A stretch of 36,134 nt of DNA from a virus: positions 1 through 36,134 of IMG/VR virus record IMGVR_UViG_3300042882_000302; one strand, 5' to 3'. Every line of letters starts with the position of its first letter. Within the stretch, counting starts at the first letter, position 1. Shown here in pieces: positions 9,635-17,431 of this stretch. Under the pieces are notes generated by a model. That model had not been told where the DNA came from. It saw only the letters and a program-made list of their open reading frames with translations, and ran no database searches. A program made the translations under genes and the position numbers.

Positions 9635-11205
9635 GCCTCTACTTCTTCTCTGTATAGGTCAACCAGCTTGGTGTGGGTATCTATTTTATTTTGAAGCATG
9701 GCGTAAATCTTTTTCTCAACGGGGGAGCCCTGTAGGTGGACTACGGTCATCGGGTTTCGCTGACCAGCGCGATCGACCCTAGCGCAGCATTGTATGTAGG
9801 TTTCCACCGACATCACTGGTGACCAAAACACCACTACGTTCGCAGCGTGTAACGTAACGCCATGTGACGCAGCTTGCGGTTGGATAACCAATACTTGAGG
9901 GTCTTTGTTCTCTTGGAAGTCTTTGAATATCTGCGACCGCTTGGTCATGTTGATATCACCATGTATGGCTTCACAGGGTATCTTGTCCTTATTCAACTCG
10001 GACATAATCTTGTCTATACTATGCCTAAACGGACAGAATATGAGAACTTTGTGACTGGCCTCATTGATAATCTCTTTGAGCGCAGTCATGCGGTTACTCA
10101 TGTCAAACTCGATAATCTCACGGGAGTCAGCGTATATAGCACCACTAGATACCTGTAACAACTTCGTGAGCATAACCCCAGCGTTCACTGCGGTAACGTC
10201 TTCCCCAGCAGCCTCAATGAAGAACTCTTTCTTAAGCTTTTTGTAATACTTGTCTTGCTGTGCTGTAAGAGGTATGTCACGCGTTTGATACATGACGTCA
10301 GGTAAGTCTAGGCAATCGGCCTTGGTGTAGCGTATCGCTGGCTGCAAGGTCTTGAATACGATGTCTTGTGCGTTGAACCTAGGTATCCATGTGAACTGGC
10401 TTATCTTCTGCATCACCATATCTTTGAATGTGCCAGCGTATTTAGGCACGGATGCTGGGTTGACAAGTTTAGCCAAGCCATAGGCATCGGCTGGTGATTG
10501 AGATGCTGGCGTACCTGTCATCATCCACAGCCATGTGTCAGGTTGGAGCACCCTGTTGAGCGCCTTCCATCTACGGGTTGTAACTGTCTTAACATAGTTA
10601 GCTTCGTCAACCACTATCAAGTCGAAGTTGCCTGCCTTAATTTCCTTCTCGACAATCTCCACACCATCGTAGTTGATGATGACCACTTCTGCGGTACCCT
10701 TGACTATCTCCTTACGCTTCTCTGCGGTGCCGTAAGCTACGGCTACTGTTCGATGCATCGCTGTCTTAAAGAAGTCTGACTGCCACGCTGCTTGCATAAT
10801 AGATAGGGGGCATACCACTAGCATACGCTTAATCTTACCTTTGTTCATCAGGTAGTCGGCAGCCCATATCACAGCAGAGGTCTTGCCTGTCCCTGCTTCA
10901 GATAGGCAGTAAGCCCTAGGGTTAGCGGATAAGAATTGCGCGGTGGTCTTTTGATGGTCAAACGGCGTGTGTACACCCGGCCATTTGTATTCTTTTGTTA
11001 TGGGTGATGGGGCATTCTTAATGCGCATCGATGACAAGGTTAGTACCTCGTCCAGTTCCCAGTTAACAATCACTTGGGTAATGCCGTTATCGTAGGCCTT
11101 GACAACTTTACTCTTAGGTATCTTGTCAAGGATTAACTCAGGACGGCGAGTGTTTACTATTAAGGCTTTGTCTTTATAGATTTCCATGTGTAAGTCACTT
11201 ATCAT
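9631..11205 (-). CDS. SNF2/SF2-family DNA-dependent ATPase (helicase-like)
   Basis: 524 residues with both RecA-like lobes. Walker A SEAGTGKTS is at residues 102-110, the DEAD-type box is DEAN at 200-203 and motif III MMTGTP at 228-233. The C-terminal motifs include QAASHGVTLH and RVDRAGQ at 476-482 with the arginine finger. The layout matches compact phage SNF2-like ATPases that translocate on duplex DNA, probably in replication or recombination. Two Met starts are possible, 11205 and 11187; neither has a strong Shine-Dalgarno. It is transcribed alone from the promoter at 11228-11255, and its stop overlaps the next operon's -35 box. Confidence 0.9.
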   Translation of the reverse strand: MISDLHMEIYKDKALIVNTRRPELILDKIPKSKVVKAYDNGITQVIVNWELDEVLTLSSMRIKNAPSPITKEYKWPGVHTPFDHQKTTAQFLSANPRAYCLSEAGTGKTSAVIWAADYLMNKGKIKRMLVVCPLSIMQAAWQSDFFKTAMHRTVAVAYGTAEKRKEIVKGTAEVVIINYDGVEIVEKEIKAGNFDLIVVDEANYVKTVTTRRWKALNRVLQPDTWLWMMTGTPASQSPADAYGLAKLVNPASVPKYAGTFKDMVMQKISQFTWIPRFNAQDIVFKTLQPAIRYTKADCLDLPDVMYQTRDIPLTAQQDKYYKKLKKEFFIEAAGEDVTAVNAGVMLTKLLQVSSGAIYADSREIIEFDMSNRMTALKEIINEASHKVLIFCPFRHSIDKIMSELNKDKIPCEAIHGDINMTKRSQIFKDFQENKDPQVLVIQPQAASHGVTLHAANVVVFWSPVMSVETYIQCCARVDRAGQRNPMTVVHLQGSPVEKKIYAMLQNKIDTHTKLVDLYREEVEA

Positions 11206-11227
11206 GTGTTTAAGATGCGGGTTACTT

Positions 11228-11255
11228 AGTATACATGGTTTTTTGGAAATGTAAA
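11228..11255 (-). promoter_or_regulatory. Sigma-70 promoter of the SNF2-like helicase gene
   Basis: Minus-strand TTTACA (11250-11255) and TATACT (11228-11233) are separated by 16 bases, the same -10 and spacing as the promoter at 9607. It lies immediately downstream of a terminator hairpin, so the helicase gene forms a separate transcription unit. Confidence 0.75.
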
Positions 11256-11257
11256 GA

Positions 11258-11297
11258 AAATAGGCTGACCACGGAGAGATGTGTGGCCAGCCTATTT
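11258..11297 (-). terminator. Rho-independent terminator after the HNH gene
   Basis: Two 15-base arms (11258-11272 and 11283-11297) pair with one mismatch around a 10-base loop. On the minus strand the stem is followed by TTTTCTTT. It ends the 12752-11406 operon. The stem is nearly symmetric, but the plus strand lacks a U-run. Confidence 0.8.
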
Positions 11298-11405
11298 AAC
11301 CCGTCTCGTGGGTGTTCGGTTAATACCTAGGTATGAGTAAACTTCGAAAGGACTTCCTATTATTAACTGACATGGTTAACGCACTCATGCCTTGCGGACC
11401 GTCTG
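11298..11405. other. Short intergenic spacer with no supported gene
   Basis: This spacer lies between the terminator and the HNH stop codon. Open frames of 22 codons (minus) and 27 codons (plus) exist here but lack convincing ribosome binding sites, so neither is called. Confidence 0.4.
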
Positions 11406-11675
11406 TTACTTTTTAGGTGTGTTCTTTTTCACACTGTTATCAGCGTTTCGGCTGAAGCTACTATTCTTACTTTTTGATCGGATACGAGTATTTGATTTGT
11501 CGTTACTGCCTCCTTTGGATAGTGGAATAATGTGGTCAATCTCTTTACCATCACCTTTCTTAACACGTCCATCCCGTATAGCTTCACGCCTTGCTTTATT
11601 ACGTGCAACACGTTTAGCTATTTGGTCGGGCTTACTCTTATACAGCTCGTTTTCTCTTTGGTAATCTCTAGCCAT
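11406..11675 (-). CDS. HNH endonuclease-like protein
   Basis: 89 residues. The core IDHIIPLSKGGSNDKSNTRI at residues 46-65 carries the HNH Asp-His pair (D47, H48), N62 and a later N71, which fits the beta-beta-alpha metal fold. No zinc-binding cysteines are present. The C-terminal tail is Lys/Ser/Asn-rich. GGGGAA precedes the ATG, which directly follows the stop of the Cas4-like gene. Free-standing phage HNH proteins may help packaging or act as homing nucleases. It lies in the early region away from the terminase, so the role is open. Confidence 0.8.
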   Translation of the reverse strand: MARDYQRENELYKSKPDQIAKRVARNKARREAIRDGRVKKGDGKEIDHIIPLSKGGSNDKSNTRIRSKSKNSSFSRNADNSVKKNTPKK

Positions 11676-12350
11676 CTATTTTCCCCAATGTTGGCAACTT
11701 TGTACTGGGCAAAACCGTTTACACGCAAAGTTAGGAGCGGCATTAAATACGTTGGTATCATAAGCTGTCTCTAACCGTTTGATTAGGGTATCCCATTCGC
11801 CTATCATATCATCGAAGTTATCCATTTTATAGTCTTCTTTTAATATTTCTTTGCTGACTAAAAACACTAAGCCTGACTTGATTACCTCTACCTCGGGAAA
11901 GTGTTTAAACACTGCTGCACCTAATAGAGATAACTGACGAGTGTCGGCATACTGGCTAGACTTACCTGTCTTATAGTCGATAACCGTAGCTGTCTTTGTT
12001 TCAGGGTTCACGATGAGCAAGTCGATCGCACCGCGCCACCATACGTCATCGGAAAAGAAGCCTGTAGGTTGTAGGTCACGCGTTAAGCCAACCTTGTGCT
12101 CACAGTATTTCTTACCTGGGATTTGTTTTAGTCGGTCTAACGAAGGCTGAAACTGCCAAAACTTTTCAGGTAGTGGGACATTGTCTCGCACATACAACTC
12201 AGCAGCTTTGTGAACTTCGTTACCATACAGAAAGTGTTCTGTATTAGGGTCTTGCTTTATATCTTTGGCTACGTAAAGATGGAAGTATTGTTTCGGACAC
12301 TTCTCGAATGTAGTAGCAGCCGAATACGACCATGTTTTTAAACCTGCCAT
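11676..12350 (-). CDS. Cas4/RecB-like PD-(D/E)XK nuclease with probable Fe-S cluster
   Basis: 224 residues. GNEVH (43-47), the Asp in GAIDLLI (D110), VIDYKTGK (D125, K127) and a downstream Gln (near 139) are the RecB-family nuclease motifs. One Cys near the N-terminus (C18) and three near the C-terminus (C210, C214, C219) match the iron-sulfur cluster layout of Cas4 and AddB nucleases. It probably resects DNA ends in phage recombination, working near the SNF2-like ATPase. It overlaps the preceding stop by one base (TAATG). Confidence 0.85.
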   Translation of the reverse strand: MAGLKTWSYSAATTFEKCPKQYFHLYVAKDIKQDPNTEHFLYGNEVHKAAELYVRDNVPLPEKFWQFQPSLDRLKQIPGKKYCEHKVGLTRDLQPTGFFSDDVWWRGAIDLLIVNPETKTATVIDYKTGKSSQYADTRQLSLLGAAVFKHFPEVEVIKSGLVFLVSKEILKEDYKMDNFDDMIGEWDTLIKRLETAYDTNVFNAAPNFACKRFCPVQSCQHWGK

Positions 12351-12595
12351 TATTTTTCTTCCTCGTAATGTTCACCCGTCGGGCCGTTCTGTCCTATGAT
12401 ATCTACGCGAGCCTCGTCCCAGTTTAGGGGGCATCCAGTCCACGCGCATTCTTTTGTAGCAGTTAAACTCTTACCACACACATCACATAGTGGGTCTTTG
12501 TTCTTCCTAAAGATTTTGTCAAAGTTATCTTCAAACTCTTTGCTGTTCTTCCGACTTTTTATTAAGTCGCCTGTTACATCATTTCGTGATGCCAT
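12350..12595 (-). CDS. Small zinc-finger-like phage protein
   Basis: 81 residues from ATG 12595, chosen because AAGGAG lies 8 bases upstream; a longer in-frame start reaches 12622 without a better site. The N-terminus is basic and helical (ASRNDVTGDLIKSRKNS). CDVCG and a later CAWTGCP supply four cysteines for a probable zinc site. It overlaps the upstream 57-residue gene by 17 bases. Possible partner of the nuclease; function unknown. Confidence 0.75.
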   Translation of the reverse strand: MASRNDVTGDLIKSRKNSKEFEDNFDKIFRKNKDPLCDVCGKSLTATKECAWTGCPLNWDEARVDIIGQNGPTGEHYEEEK

Positions 12596-12752
12596 TTTCT
12601 TTCTCCTTCTTAGCCCTATCAAGCCCTCGCCTTATCAACGCTTCAAAACCTTGTTGCATTAGGTACATCTTACCTTCCTCGTCCACGTCCAGCTGGGCTA
12701 TGGCACTGCCATCGGGTTGGTCAATCAAGTCACCAATCAATTCTATTTTCAT
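12579..12752 (-). CDS. 57-residue conserved-type small phage protein
   Basis: It begins MKIELIGDLIDQPDG and has a predicted helix near MYLMQQGFEALIRRGLDRAKK. AGGA lies about 7 bases before the ATG and a promoter (12786-12814) directly precedes it, so it is the first gene of the nuclease operon. Its last 17 bases overlap the next gene, whose ribosome binding site lies inside it. Function unknown. Confidence 0.7.
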   Translation of the reverse strand: MKIELIGDLIDQPDGSAIAQLDVDEEGKMYLMQQGFEALIRRGLDRAKKEKENGITK

Positions 12753-12785
12753 ATCTGTATCCTATGGTTTACATTTTTCCTATTT

Positions 12786-12814
12786 TGTATACTATGTGAG
12801 CGTTTTTAGTTCAA
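12786..12814 (-). promoter_or_regulatory. Candidate promoter of the nuclease operon, with overlapping palindrome
   Basis: Minus-strand TTGAAC (12809-12814) and TATACA (12786-12791) are separated by 17 bases. A perfect 7-3-7 inverted repeat, TTTAGTT-CAA-AACTAAA, spans 12805-12821 and covers the -35 box. That is a natural place for a repressor operator (inference). Confidence 0.55.
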
Positions 12815-12911
12815 AACTAAACTAATAGTGTAGACTTGTGTGTAATTTTAAACCGTTTATTCAACACAAACTTTTTTGTCTATTACGAATTAAACGCAAA
12901 AAAGTGATATA
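12815..12911. other. AT-rich intergenic spacer
   Basis: No gene and no convincing terminator hairpin were seen. A T6 run on the minus strand lies near the end of the upstream gene but has no stem before it. Confidence 0.4.
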
Positions 12912-13136
12912 TCAAACAGTCTTACCTATATAAGTTGCCTTAACGTTATTATCAAACTGCAACGTCACAGCGCACTCTTGCCCTTTGTTTCCATTAAAAA
13001 GTTTATAAACTCCAAATCCAATGGAAACTATACAGATAAGTAGTAACGTTGCTACAACCACAGTAGCACGGTCTACGCTTCTATCACGTCCGCAGTCACA
13101 CTTACGGCCTTGCTCACAATCTTGATTACACGGCAT
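12912..13136 (-). CDS. Small Cys-rich single-pass membrane protein
   Basis: 74 residues from the third of three consecutive ATG codons (13136), which sits 6 bases after AGGAG. The first 20 residues hold several cysteines (MPCNQDCEQGRKCDCGRDR), followed by one hydrophobic segment (ATVVVATLLLICIVSIGFG) and a short polar C-terminal tail. It overlaps the upstream gene by 11 bases. A role in the host membrane is likely but unspecified. Confidence 0.7.
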   Translation of the reverse strand: MPCNQDCEQGRKCDCGRDRSVDRATVVVATLLLICIVSIGFGVYKLFNGNKGQECAVTLQFDNNVKATYIGKTV

Positions 13137-13329
13137 CATCATCTCCTGTAAAGTATGCAATTACTGTATCCAATGCCCCTATTACTTTGGTGTCGTACTC
13201 CACGTCGTCGGGGTGGGTTGAGTGCCAGTCAACTATCTGTCTCCTACTTGACTTCAAGTGTGCGCCTACTATGGCGTCCAGTATCTCGGCTAACTGCGTT
13301 GTGTCTGATAAGTCTAATGTGATTTTCAT
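13126..13329 (-). CDS. Small acidic hypothetical protein
   Basis: 67 residues beginning MKITLDLSDTTQLAEILDAI, mostly helical, ending in GDDDAV. AAGGGG lies before the ATG. Its end overlaps the membrane protein gene by 11 bases. No motif recognised. Confidence 0.7.
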   Translation of the reverse strand: MKITLDLSDTTQLAEILDAIVGAHLKSSRRQIVDWHSTHPDDVEYDTKVIGALDTVIAYFTGDDDAV

Positions 13330-13345
13330 TACTCGCCCCTTAAAG

Positions 13346-14041
13346 TTAATCGTAATGTTTCTTGTGGTGAAATATTCTTAGGTATGCGTCATACAGATAA
13401 GCTTCAATTTTTGTTCGTTTCCTTCGCTCTTCTAATACACATTCATGCGTATAGTTTTCTCGTTTAAATGGGAATACACACACTAAAGGTGTACCCGCTT
13501 TAATAATAAAATCGCCCCCTTTTAATAATAGACTAGGGAATTGAACAGGATTATCGTATACATCAGTATCTACAATTCCAGGCAACACTCTAAACCTATC
13601 CTCAAAAAACATTTCAGGCGGATAAAACAAGCATGAATATCCACTTGGAGTGGTAATTGTCCAGTCATTTCCAAATTTAATATATTTGTTAGGCTCTCCA
13701 TTTGTAGACAATGGAAGTTGCTTGTAAGGGTGAGGGTTTTCCATAGCATAGTTAGTTTTATAAAATGAAAAATTATCTTCCCCAACATCAGAGTTAATTA
13801 CAATATCCCCTTGAGTGACTAATAAATATCCCGATGACATATAATCTCTTAAAGGTATACATGCCTTTGCCGTTCTTTTAGGTTTACCTTCGTAGTAAGA
13901 AAATACTTTATTTAATGGGCAATTATTTTGCTCAGTATCTAATTCTTTGTACCATTTTGGAAAGACTGATTTGATAGGAACAGGCTTAAACAAGGCATTT
14001 GTTACTTCGTTATGTGTGGTAAATTTTATTTTTACACTCAT
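13346..14041 (-). CDS. Conserved phage protein of unknown function (CIPLRDYMSSGY type)
   Basis: 231 residues, rich in aromatic residues and Pro. PVPIKSVFPKWYKEL near the start and ACIPLRDYMSSGYLLV near residues 60-75 resemble a protein family I recall from marine phages, where a Cys-Ile-Pro stretch precedes a Gly-Tyr motif. The rest looks beta-rich (cupin-like by eye, uncertain). The start overlaps the upstream stop by 4 bases (ATGA). No catalytic motif is clear. Base use appears more AT-rich than in the neighbouring genes. Confidence 0.75.
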   Translation of the reverse strand: MSVKIKFTTHNEVTNALFKPVPIKSVFPKWYKELDTEQNNCPLNKVFSYYEGKPKRTAKACIPLRDYMSSGYLLVTQGDIVINSDVGEDNFSFYKTNYAMENPHPYKQLPLSTNGEPNKYIKFGNDWTITTPSGYSCLFYPPEMFFEDRFRVLPGIVDTDVYDNPVQFPSLLLKGGDFIIKAGTPLVCVFPFKRENYTHECVLEERRKRTKIEAYLYDAYLRIFHHKKHYD

Positions 14042-14214
14042 AGTTCCACCCCATCGTTATGTACATCAAGTTCATCAATGTCTATCTCTGACTCTTTACC
14101 GCTAGGTAGCTTGCCTATTATGGTAGTCGGGAAGTGTCCTGTTTTAATTACTTCAACTACACACTCACCTGTTTTCCACCATACCCACCTAGGCATTGTC
14201 CGTTTCACTTTCAT
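14038..14214 (-). CDS. 58-residue hypothetical protein
   Basis: It starts MKVKRTMPRWVWWKTGECVV and ends with an acidic tail. AAAGGAA lies 6 bases before the ATG. The start overlaps the coiled-coil gene by 26 bases and the stop overlaps the next gene as ATGA. Function unknown. Confidence 0.65.
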   Translation of the reverse strand: MKVKRTMPRWVWWKTGECVVEVIKTGHFPTTIIGKLPSGKESEIDIDELDVHNDGVEL

Positions 14215-14389
14215 TTTGGTTTCCTTTCTTTGGTTGTCTAAAGCCGTTTGGTACTTGGCCTGCTGTTAGGTTTTGCATTACCATCATCAACTGTTCAAGC
14301 ACTTTCTCGTGGTCATCGAGCCTAGCTTGCATGTTAAGTAAGCCGTGGTGCATGGCCTTTAGTGCGTCTTCTACTTGTTCTTGGGTCAT
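14189..14389 (-). CDS. Small coiled-coil hypothetical protein
   Basis: 66 residues. Residues 1-45 form a Leu/Met-rich coiled coil (LNMQARLDDHEKVLEQLMMV), followed by a polar tail. GGAG precedes the ATG. It overlaps the DUF3310 gene by 4 bases. It may be an oligomerising accessory protein; function unknown. Confidence 0.65.
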   Translation of the reverse strand: MTQEQVEDALKAMHHGLLNMQARLDDHEKVLEQLMMVMQNLTAGQVPNGFRQPKKGNQNESETDNA

Positions 14390-14634
14390 TTGTTTGCTCC
14401 GTATTTAGTTTGTAATAATAACTCGCAGTAGTGGATTGCTTTCTTGATATCCTCTGCGCCATTCTTAGCGTGGTGTCGGCATACATACTTAACTATGTTG
14501 CCTTCGAGAAAGCCCAACTCATTCTCTACGATAAACTCTACTGGTTGTATCGCCATGCTTGCATAGTGATTACCACCAATCTGTTTCTTAAGTGCGTTTT
14601 CTTCCTCAAACATGTCTGTCATTCCGTCGCTCAT
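14386..14634 (-). CDS. DUF3310-family phage protein
   Basis: 82 residues. KQIGGNHYASMAIQPVEFI followed by NIVKYVCRHHAKNGAEDIKK is the signature of the DUF3310 family. These proteins are common in phages and often labelled nucleotide kinase without proof. AGGAGA lies 5 bases before the ATG at 14634. The family call is firm; the biochemical role is unknown. Confidence 0.88.
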   Translation of the reverse strand: MSDGMTDMFEEENALKKQIGGNHYASMAIQPVEFIVENELGFLEGNIVKYVCRHHAKNGAEDIKKAIHYCELLLQTKYGANK

Positions 14635-14722
14635 ACATCTCTCCTAATAAATACATACATAACATACCCAACCCAAAGGCTTGCCAATAGCATTGGATAT
14701 ACTCAATAACTAGATTTACCAT
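14606..14722 (-). CDS. Candidate 38-residue membrane micropeptide
   Basis: An ATG at 14722 opens a 38-codon frame with one hydrophobic segment (WQAFGLGMLCMYLLGEMY). It overlaps the upstream gene by 20 bases and the DUF3310 gene by 29. GAGG lies 10 bases upstream, a poor spacing. It fills an otherwise empty 68-base gap, which supports it in such a compact operon. Confidence 0.4.
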   Translation of the reverse strand: MVNLVIEYIQCYWQAFGLGMLCMYLLGEMYERRNDRHV

Positions 14723-14870
14723 TGGCTCTGTCCCTCGCATCACGTTCGGCTTCTTTATCTAGCATTAGGTAATACCCTGCTATTACTCTACCCTTTTCTT
14801 CTTCCGACATATCGTCGGCTGCTACCTTATTAACGTAATACCCTAGCCTAAAATAATGAATATCTTCCAT
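14703..14870 (-). CDS. 55-residue hypothetical protein
   Basis: It begins MEDIHYFRLGYYVNKVAADD and contains an amphipathic acidic and basic helix. The ATG overlaps the preceding stop by one base (TGATG), suggesting translational coupling. Function unknown. Confidence 0.65.
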   Translation of the reverse strand: MEDIHYFRLGYYVNKVAADDMSEEEKGRVIAGYYLMLDKEAERDARDRANGKSSY

Positions 14871-15331
14871 CACCAACTCCCAAACATGTTCATACTACTC
14901 TGCATGTTACCGATAGACGAACTTCTAGCCTTTTCTCGTTGGGCTTTTGTCATTGGTTCTTGTTTTTCTCGATCCATTAACTTAAACACCCTAGTGACAC
15001 TCTGCACAAGTTTGTCGGCATTGGTAGTAGCAACATCAGGTATGTCCGATACAGGTTTCACGTAGGGTATCGCTGCGTTATACACATACTGACGAGCACC
15101 ATTCACTGTTTTCTTAACCCTAGTCAAGTGCCCTCTAAGTGCTAGCCACTCTAGGTATGCCTTACCCTTTGCAAAGAACTCCAACTCGGTAACACACGGT
15201 GTTGCTAGCACATCTTTACGCGCAGCAACATAGTTATACACAATCTCTTTGTTTGTGTTTACTTCAGCATCTATCTCAGCTTTCTTCCTTGCTGACCGCT
15301 CTCTTTCTAAAATATCTGATTGTTTTGACAT
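14870..15331 (-). CDS. Hypothetical protein with possible winged-helix-like core
   Basis: 153 residues. A charged N-terminal helix precedes a core around FAKGKAYLEWLALRGHLTRV and VNGARQYVYNA, which could be a winged-helix-type fold (low confidence). The C-terminus is polar and Met/Ser-rich. It overlaps the DNA polymerase stop by one base and may be coexpressed for a replication role. Confidence 0.7.
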   Translation of the reverse strand: MSKQSDILERERSARKKAEIDAEVNTNKEIVYNYVAARKDVLATPCVTELEFFAKGKAYLEWLALRGHLTRVKKTVNGARQYVYNAAIPYVKPVSDIPDVATTNADKLVQSVTRVFKLMDREKQEPMTKAQREKARSSSIGNMQSSMNMFGSW

Positions 15332-17157
15332 TATTTAGCCTCTCCATAGTTATCACCAACACCTACTTCACAACCAAGTGGTAAGTCAGGACACCATGTA
15401 GGTGCCGTAGTCATGCACTTGGTCACATACGCTATGCAATTGTCGACATCATCTTCGGGGCATAGCATCACCAACTCATCGTGAATGGTCATCACGACGT
15501 TATACTTCTTAGCCACCGCTACTAACTGTTCACCAATGATGTCACGTGCTAGGCTTTGTATACATCGTTGGAATGTTTTAGACGGGTGTATGTATTCAGG
15601 TATAAGCGAACGACCCATCAGCTTATCATAGACCCACGCTTCCTTACCATCTTCACCGCGTATCTTGCGTAGGTTAGGTAAGCCAAGCGCCATGCCATTA
15701 GGCTTCATCATGCCATGCTCTATACTACTTATGATGTTGCCGTTACCCATGCTGTAGTTCTTATTGTCACGCACTGCCTCAAGCATAGTGCCAGCATCAG
15801 CCCATGCACGAATTAACTCAGGGTTAGCATCTCGATACGCATACACAATACGTTTAACTTCGTCTAGACTTTTGTTTACACCACCTTGTTTCAGTATGCT
15901 GTGCATCTTAGCTGCGCCAACACCGTAAATACCTGATAGGTTGACTACCTTAAATATAAACCGTAAGTCTTTGTCAACTTCGTCATAGGGTGTATTCGTT
16001 ATCTCCGCAGCGGATTGTTTATACAAGTCTATACCGTTATTGATTTGATCGATTTTACTGTATGACTTAGCGAACCAATACGCCAACCGTAACTCGATGT
16101 TGCTCAAGTCAGCTGCCACTAGCTTCATACCTTTAGGCGCACATATCGCATTACGTAAGGGTGAGGAGCGGGGTAGATTTTGGAGGTTGATACCATCCAC
16201 ACCTGACCATCGATGCGATACAGTAGCCCCTGCATACTTAAGTGGAACAGGTAGTAGCCCACGATTACCTATGTTAATAAAGTTCTCTGTCCTAGTTTCC
16301 TCTAGCGTAGACTTGTTACCCAGCCTAGCAGTGGCTAGCACTTGCACTATAGGGTTGTCGTGTTCGAGTAGGGCTTTGAACTCCTCGTCTGTCTTAGCAA
16401 AGGCAAACGTTTCCTTGCCTGTGGTGTGACTAATCTTCATAGGCGGTTCGATACCTTGCTGTCTAAGTAACTCCGCAAACTTAGGGTTACTCATCAGGTC
16501 TTCTTTATCTACGTCAGCCGATGCCAGTAGCTTTTCTTTCTTGTCCCTGACATCCATCAAGTGACGCACCAATAGCCCTTTGTTTAGCTCTAGCTTAGGC
16601 TCAGAGAACATCTTGATTGTTAAGTCAATCAAGCGCATCTCCATAGGCGCTATCCTATCCTTGAGTTTGTTAAACAACTCATAGGTTAAGTCAACGTCGT
16701 TCTTGCAGTATTGCCCATACTGGTGTAGGTCTTGTGGTGTGAAGTCTACTCGGTGCTTACCCAACGCATCCAATACTTCCGTGCCCTTGACACCGATGTT
16801 ATATAAGGTAGCTAAGTTGGATAGGGATACTGACTCGGTTAGGCCGTGAAGAATTTGCGCCATACCCATAGTATCGAACAGTCCACGAGGGTGTATATCA
16901 TACTGCCAACTGAGAATAGCAGCGTCGAAACGCATATTGTGCCCAAGTACAAAACTGTTAGCCCAATCATACCTATCCAAAAACGTAGCGATTTCAGCAT
17001 GCTTACCACTAAACCATATAGTTTCACCATCGTTCTCCTTTACTGCAACGCCAATCGTTTCAAACTGCTCGTCACGTATATACTCTTCCGTGGTGAACTT
17101 CTTAAGCCCATACTCTTTCGAGTAGTATGTCTCAAAGTCAATCGTTATTAGGTTCAT
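15331..17157 (-). CDS. polA: Family A DNA polymerase with 3'-5' exonuclease domain, Leu at the 762-equivalent position
   Basis: 608 residues. Exonuclease motifs are D7 and E9 in DFETYY, N74 and D78 in GHNMRFD, and Y150xxxD154. Polymerase motif A is DLSNIELR (D350, E355), motif B has R399, K403 and Y411, and motif C is HDE at 559-561. All catalytic residues are present. The residue matching E. coli F762 is Leu407; viral polA surveys link Leu here to slower, more faithful enzymes and often to temperate phages. There is no 5'-3' nuclease domain. GGAG lies 8 bases before the ATG. It is the replicative polymerase of this phage. Confidence 0.95.
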   Translation of the reverse strand: MNLITIDFETYYSKEYGLKKFTTEEYIRDEQFETIGVAVKENDGETIWFSGKHAEIATFLDRYDWANSFVLGHNMRFDAAILSWQYDIHPRGLFDTMGMAQILHGLTESVSLSNLATLYNIGVKGTEVLDALGKHRVDFTPQDLHQYGQYCKNDVDLTYELFNKLKDRIAPMEMRLIDLTIKMFSEPKLELNKGLLVRHLMDVRDKKEKLLASADVDKEDLMSNPKFAELLRQQGIEPPMKISHTTGKETFAFAKTDEEFKALLEHDNPIVQVLATARLGNKSTLEETRTENFINIGNRGLLPVPLKYAGATVSHRWSGVDGINLQNLPRSSPLRNAICAPKGMKLVAADLSNIELRLAYWFAKSYSKIDQINNGIDLYKQSAAEITNTPYDEVDKDLRFIFKVVNLSGIYGVGAAKMHSILKQGGVNKSLDEVKRIVYAYRDANPELIRAWADAGTMLEAVRDNKNYSMGNGNIISSIEHGMMKPNGMALGLPNLRKIRGEDGKEAWVYDKLMGRSLIPEYIHPSKTFQRCIQSLARDIIGEQLVAVAKKYNVVMTIHDELVMLCPEDDVDNCIAYVTKCMTTAPTWCPDLPLGCEVGVGDNYGEAK

Positions 17158-17422
17158 TTATACTCTCCGCCAACCCCAACAACACTGCCTTAGCTGTGTC
17201 GGTATGGCCCCCTCCATGATTTAGATAAAGAAACACCGCTTGTTCTATCGCGGTGTCCATCAATTTATAACCTAAGTTCTCAAACTGTTGCTCCGTTAAC
17301 TTCGTGACTGTTAACTTGCCTGACTTCATTGCTATGGTGTATATAAACTTACGTCCACGCTTATACACGATAGCTGTTTTTGCGTTGTGGTTTATCACCA
17401 CTGACGGCACTGTGATTACCAC
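17138..17422 (-). CDS. Hypothetical protein upstream of DNA polymerase
   Basis: 94 residues. The N-terminal half is beta-rich (AIVYKRGRKFIYTIAMKSG); the C-terminal half is helical with FLYLNHGGGHTDTAKAVL. The start is GTG at 17422, placed by AGGAG 6 bases upstream. It overlaps the polymerase start by 20 bases. Function unknown. Confidence 0.7.
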   Translation of the reverse strand: MVITVPSVVINHNAKTAIVYKRGRKFIYTIAMKSGKLTVTKLTEQQFENLGYKLMDTAIEQAVFLYLNHGGGHTDTAKAVLLGLAESINEPNND

Positions 17423-17431
17423 GTCTCTCTC

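Noticed and set aside
11313-11405. Small frames of 22 (minus) and 27 (plus) codons in the spacer after the HNH gene
   Set aside because: No convincing ribosome binding sites and no supporting overlaps.
11676-12350. Cas4-like gene as evidence of a phage CRISPR system
   Set aside because: No repeats, Cas1, Cas2 or effector genes are nearby; stand-alone Cas4-like nucleases are common in phages.
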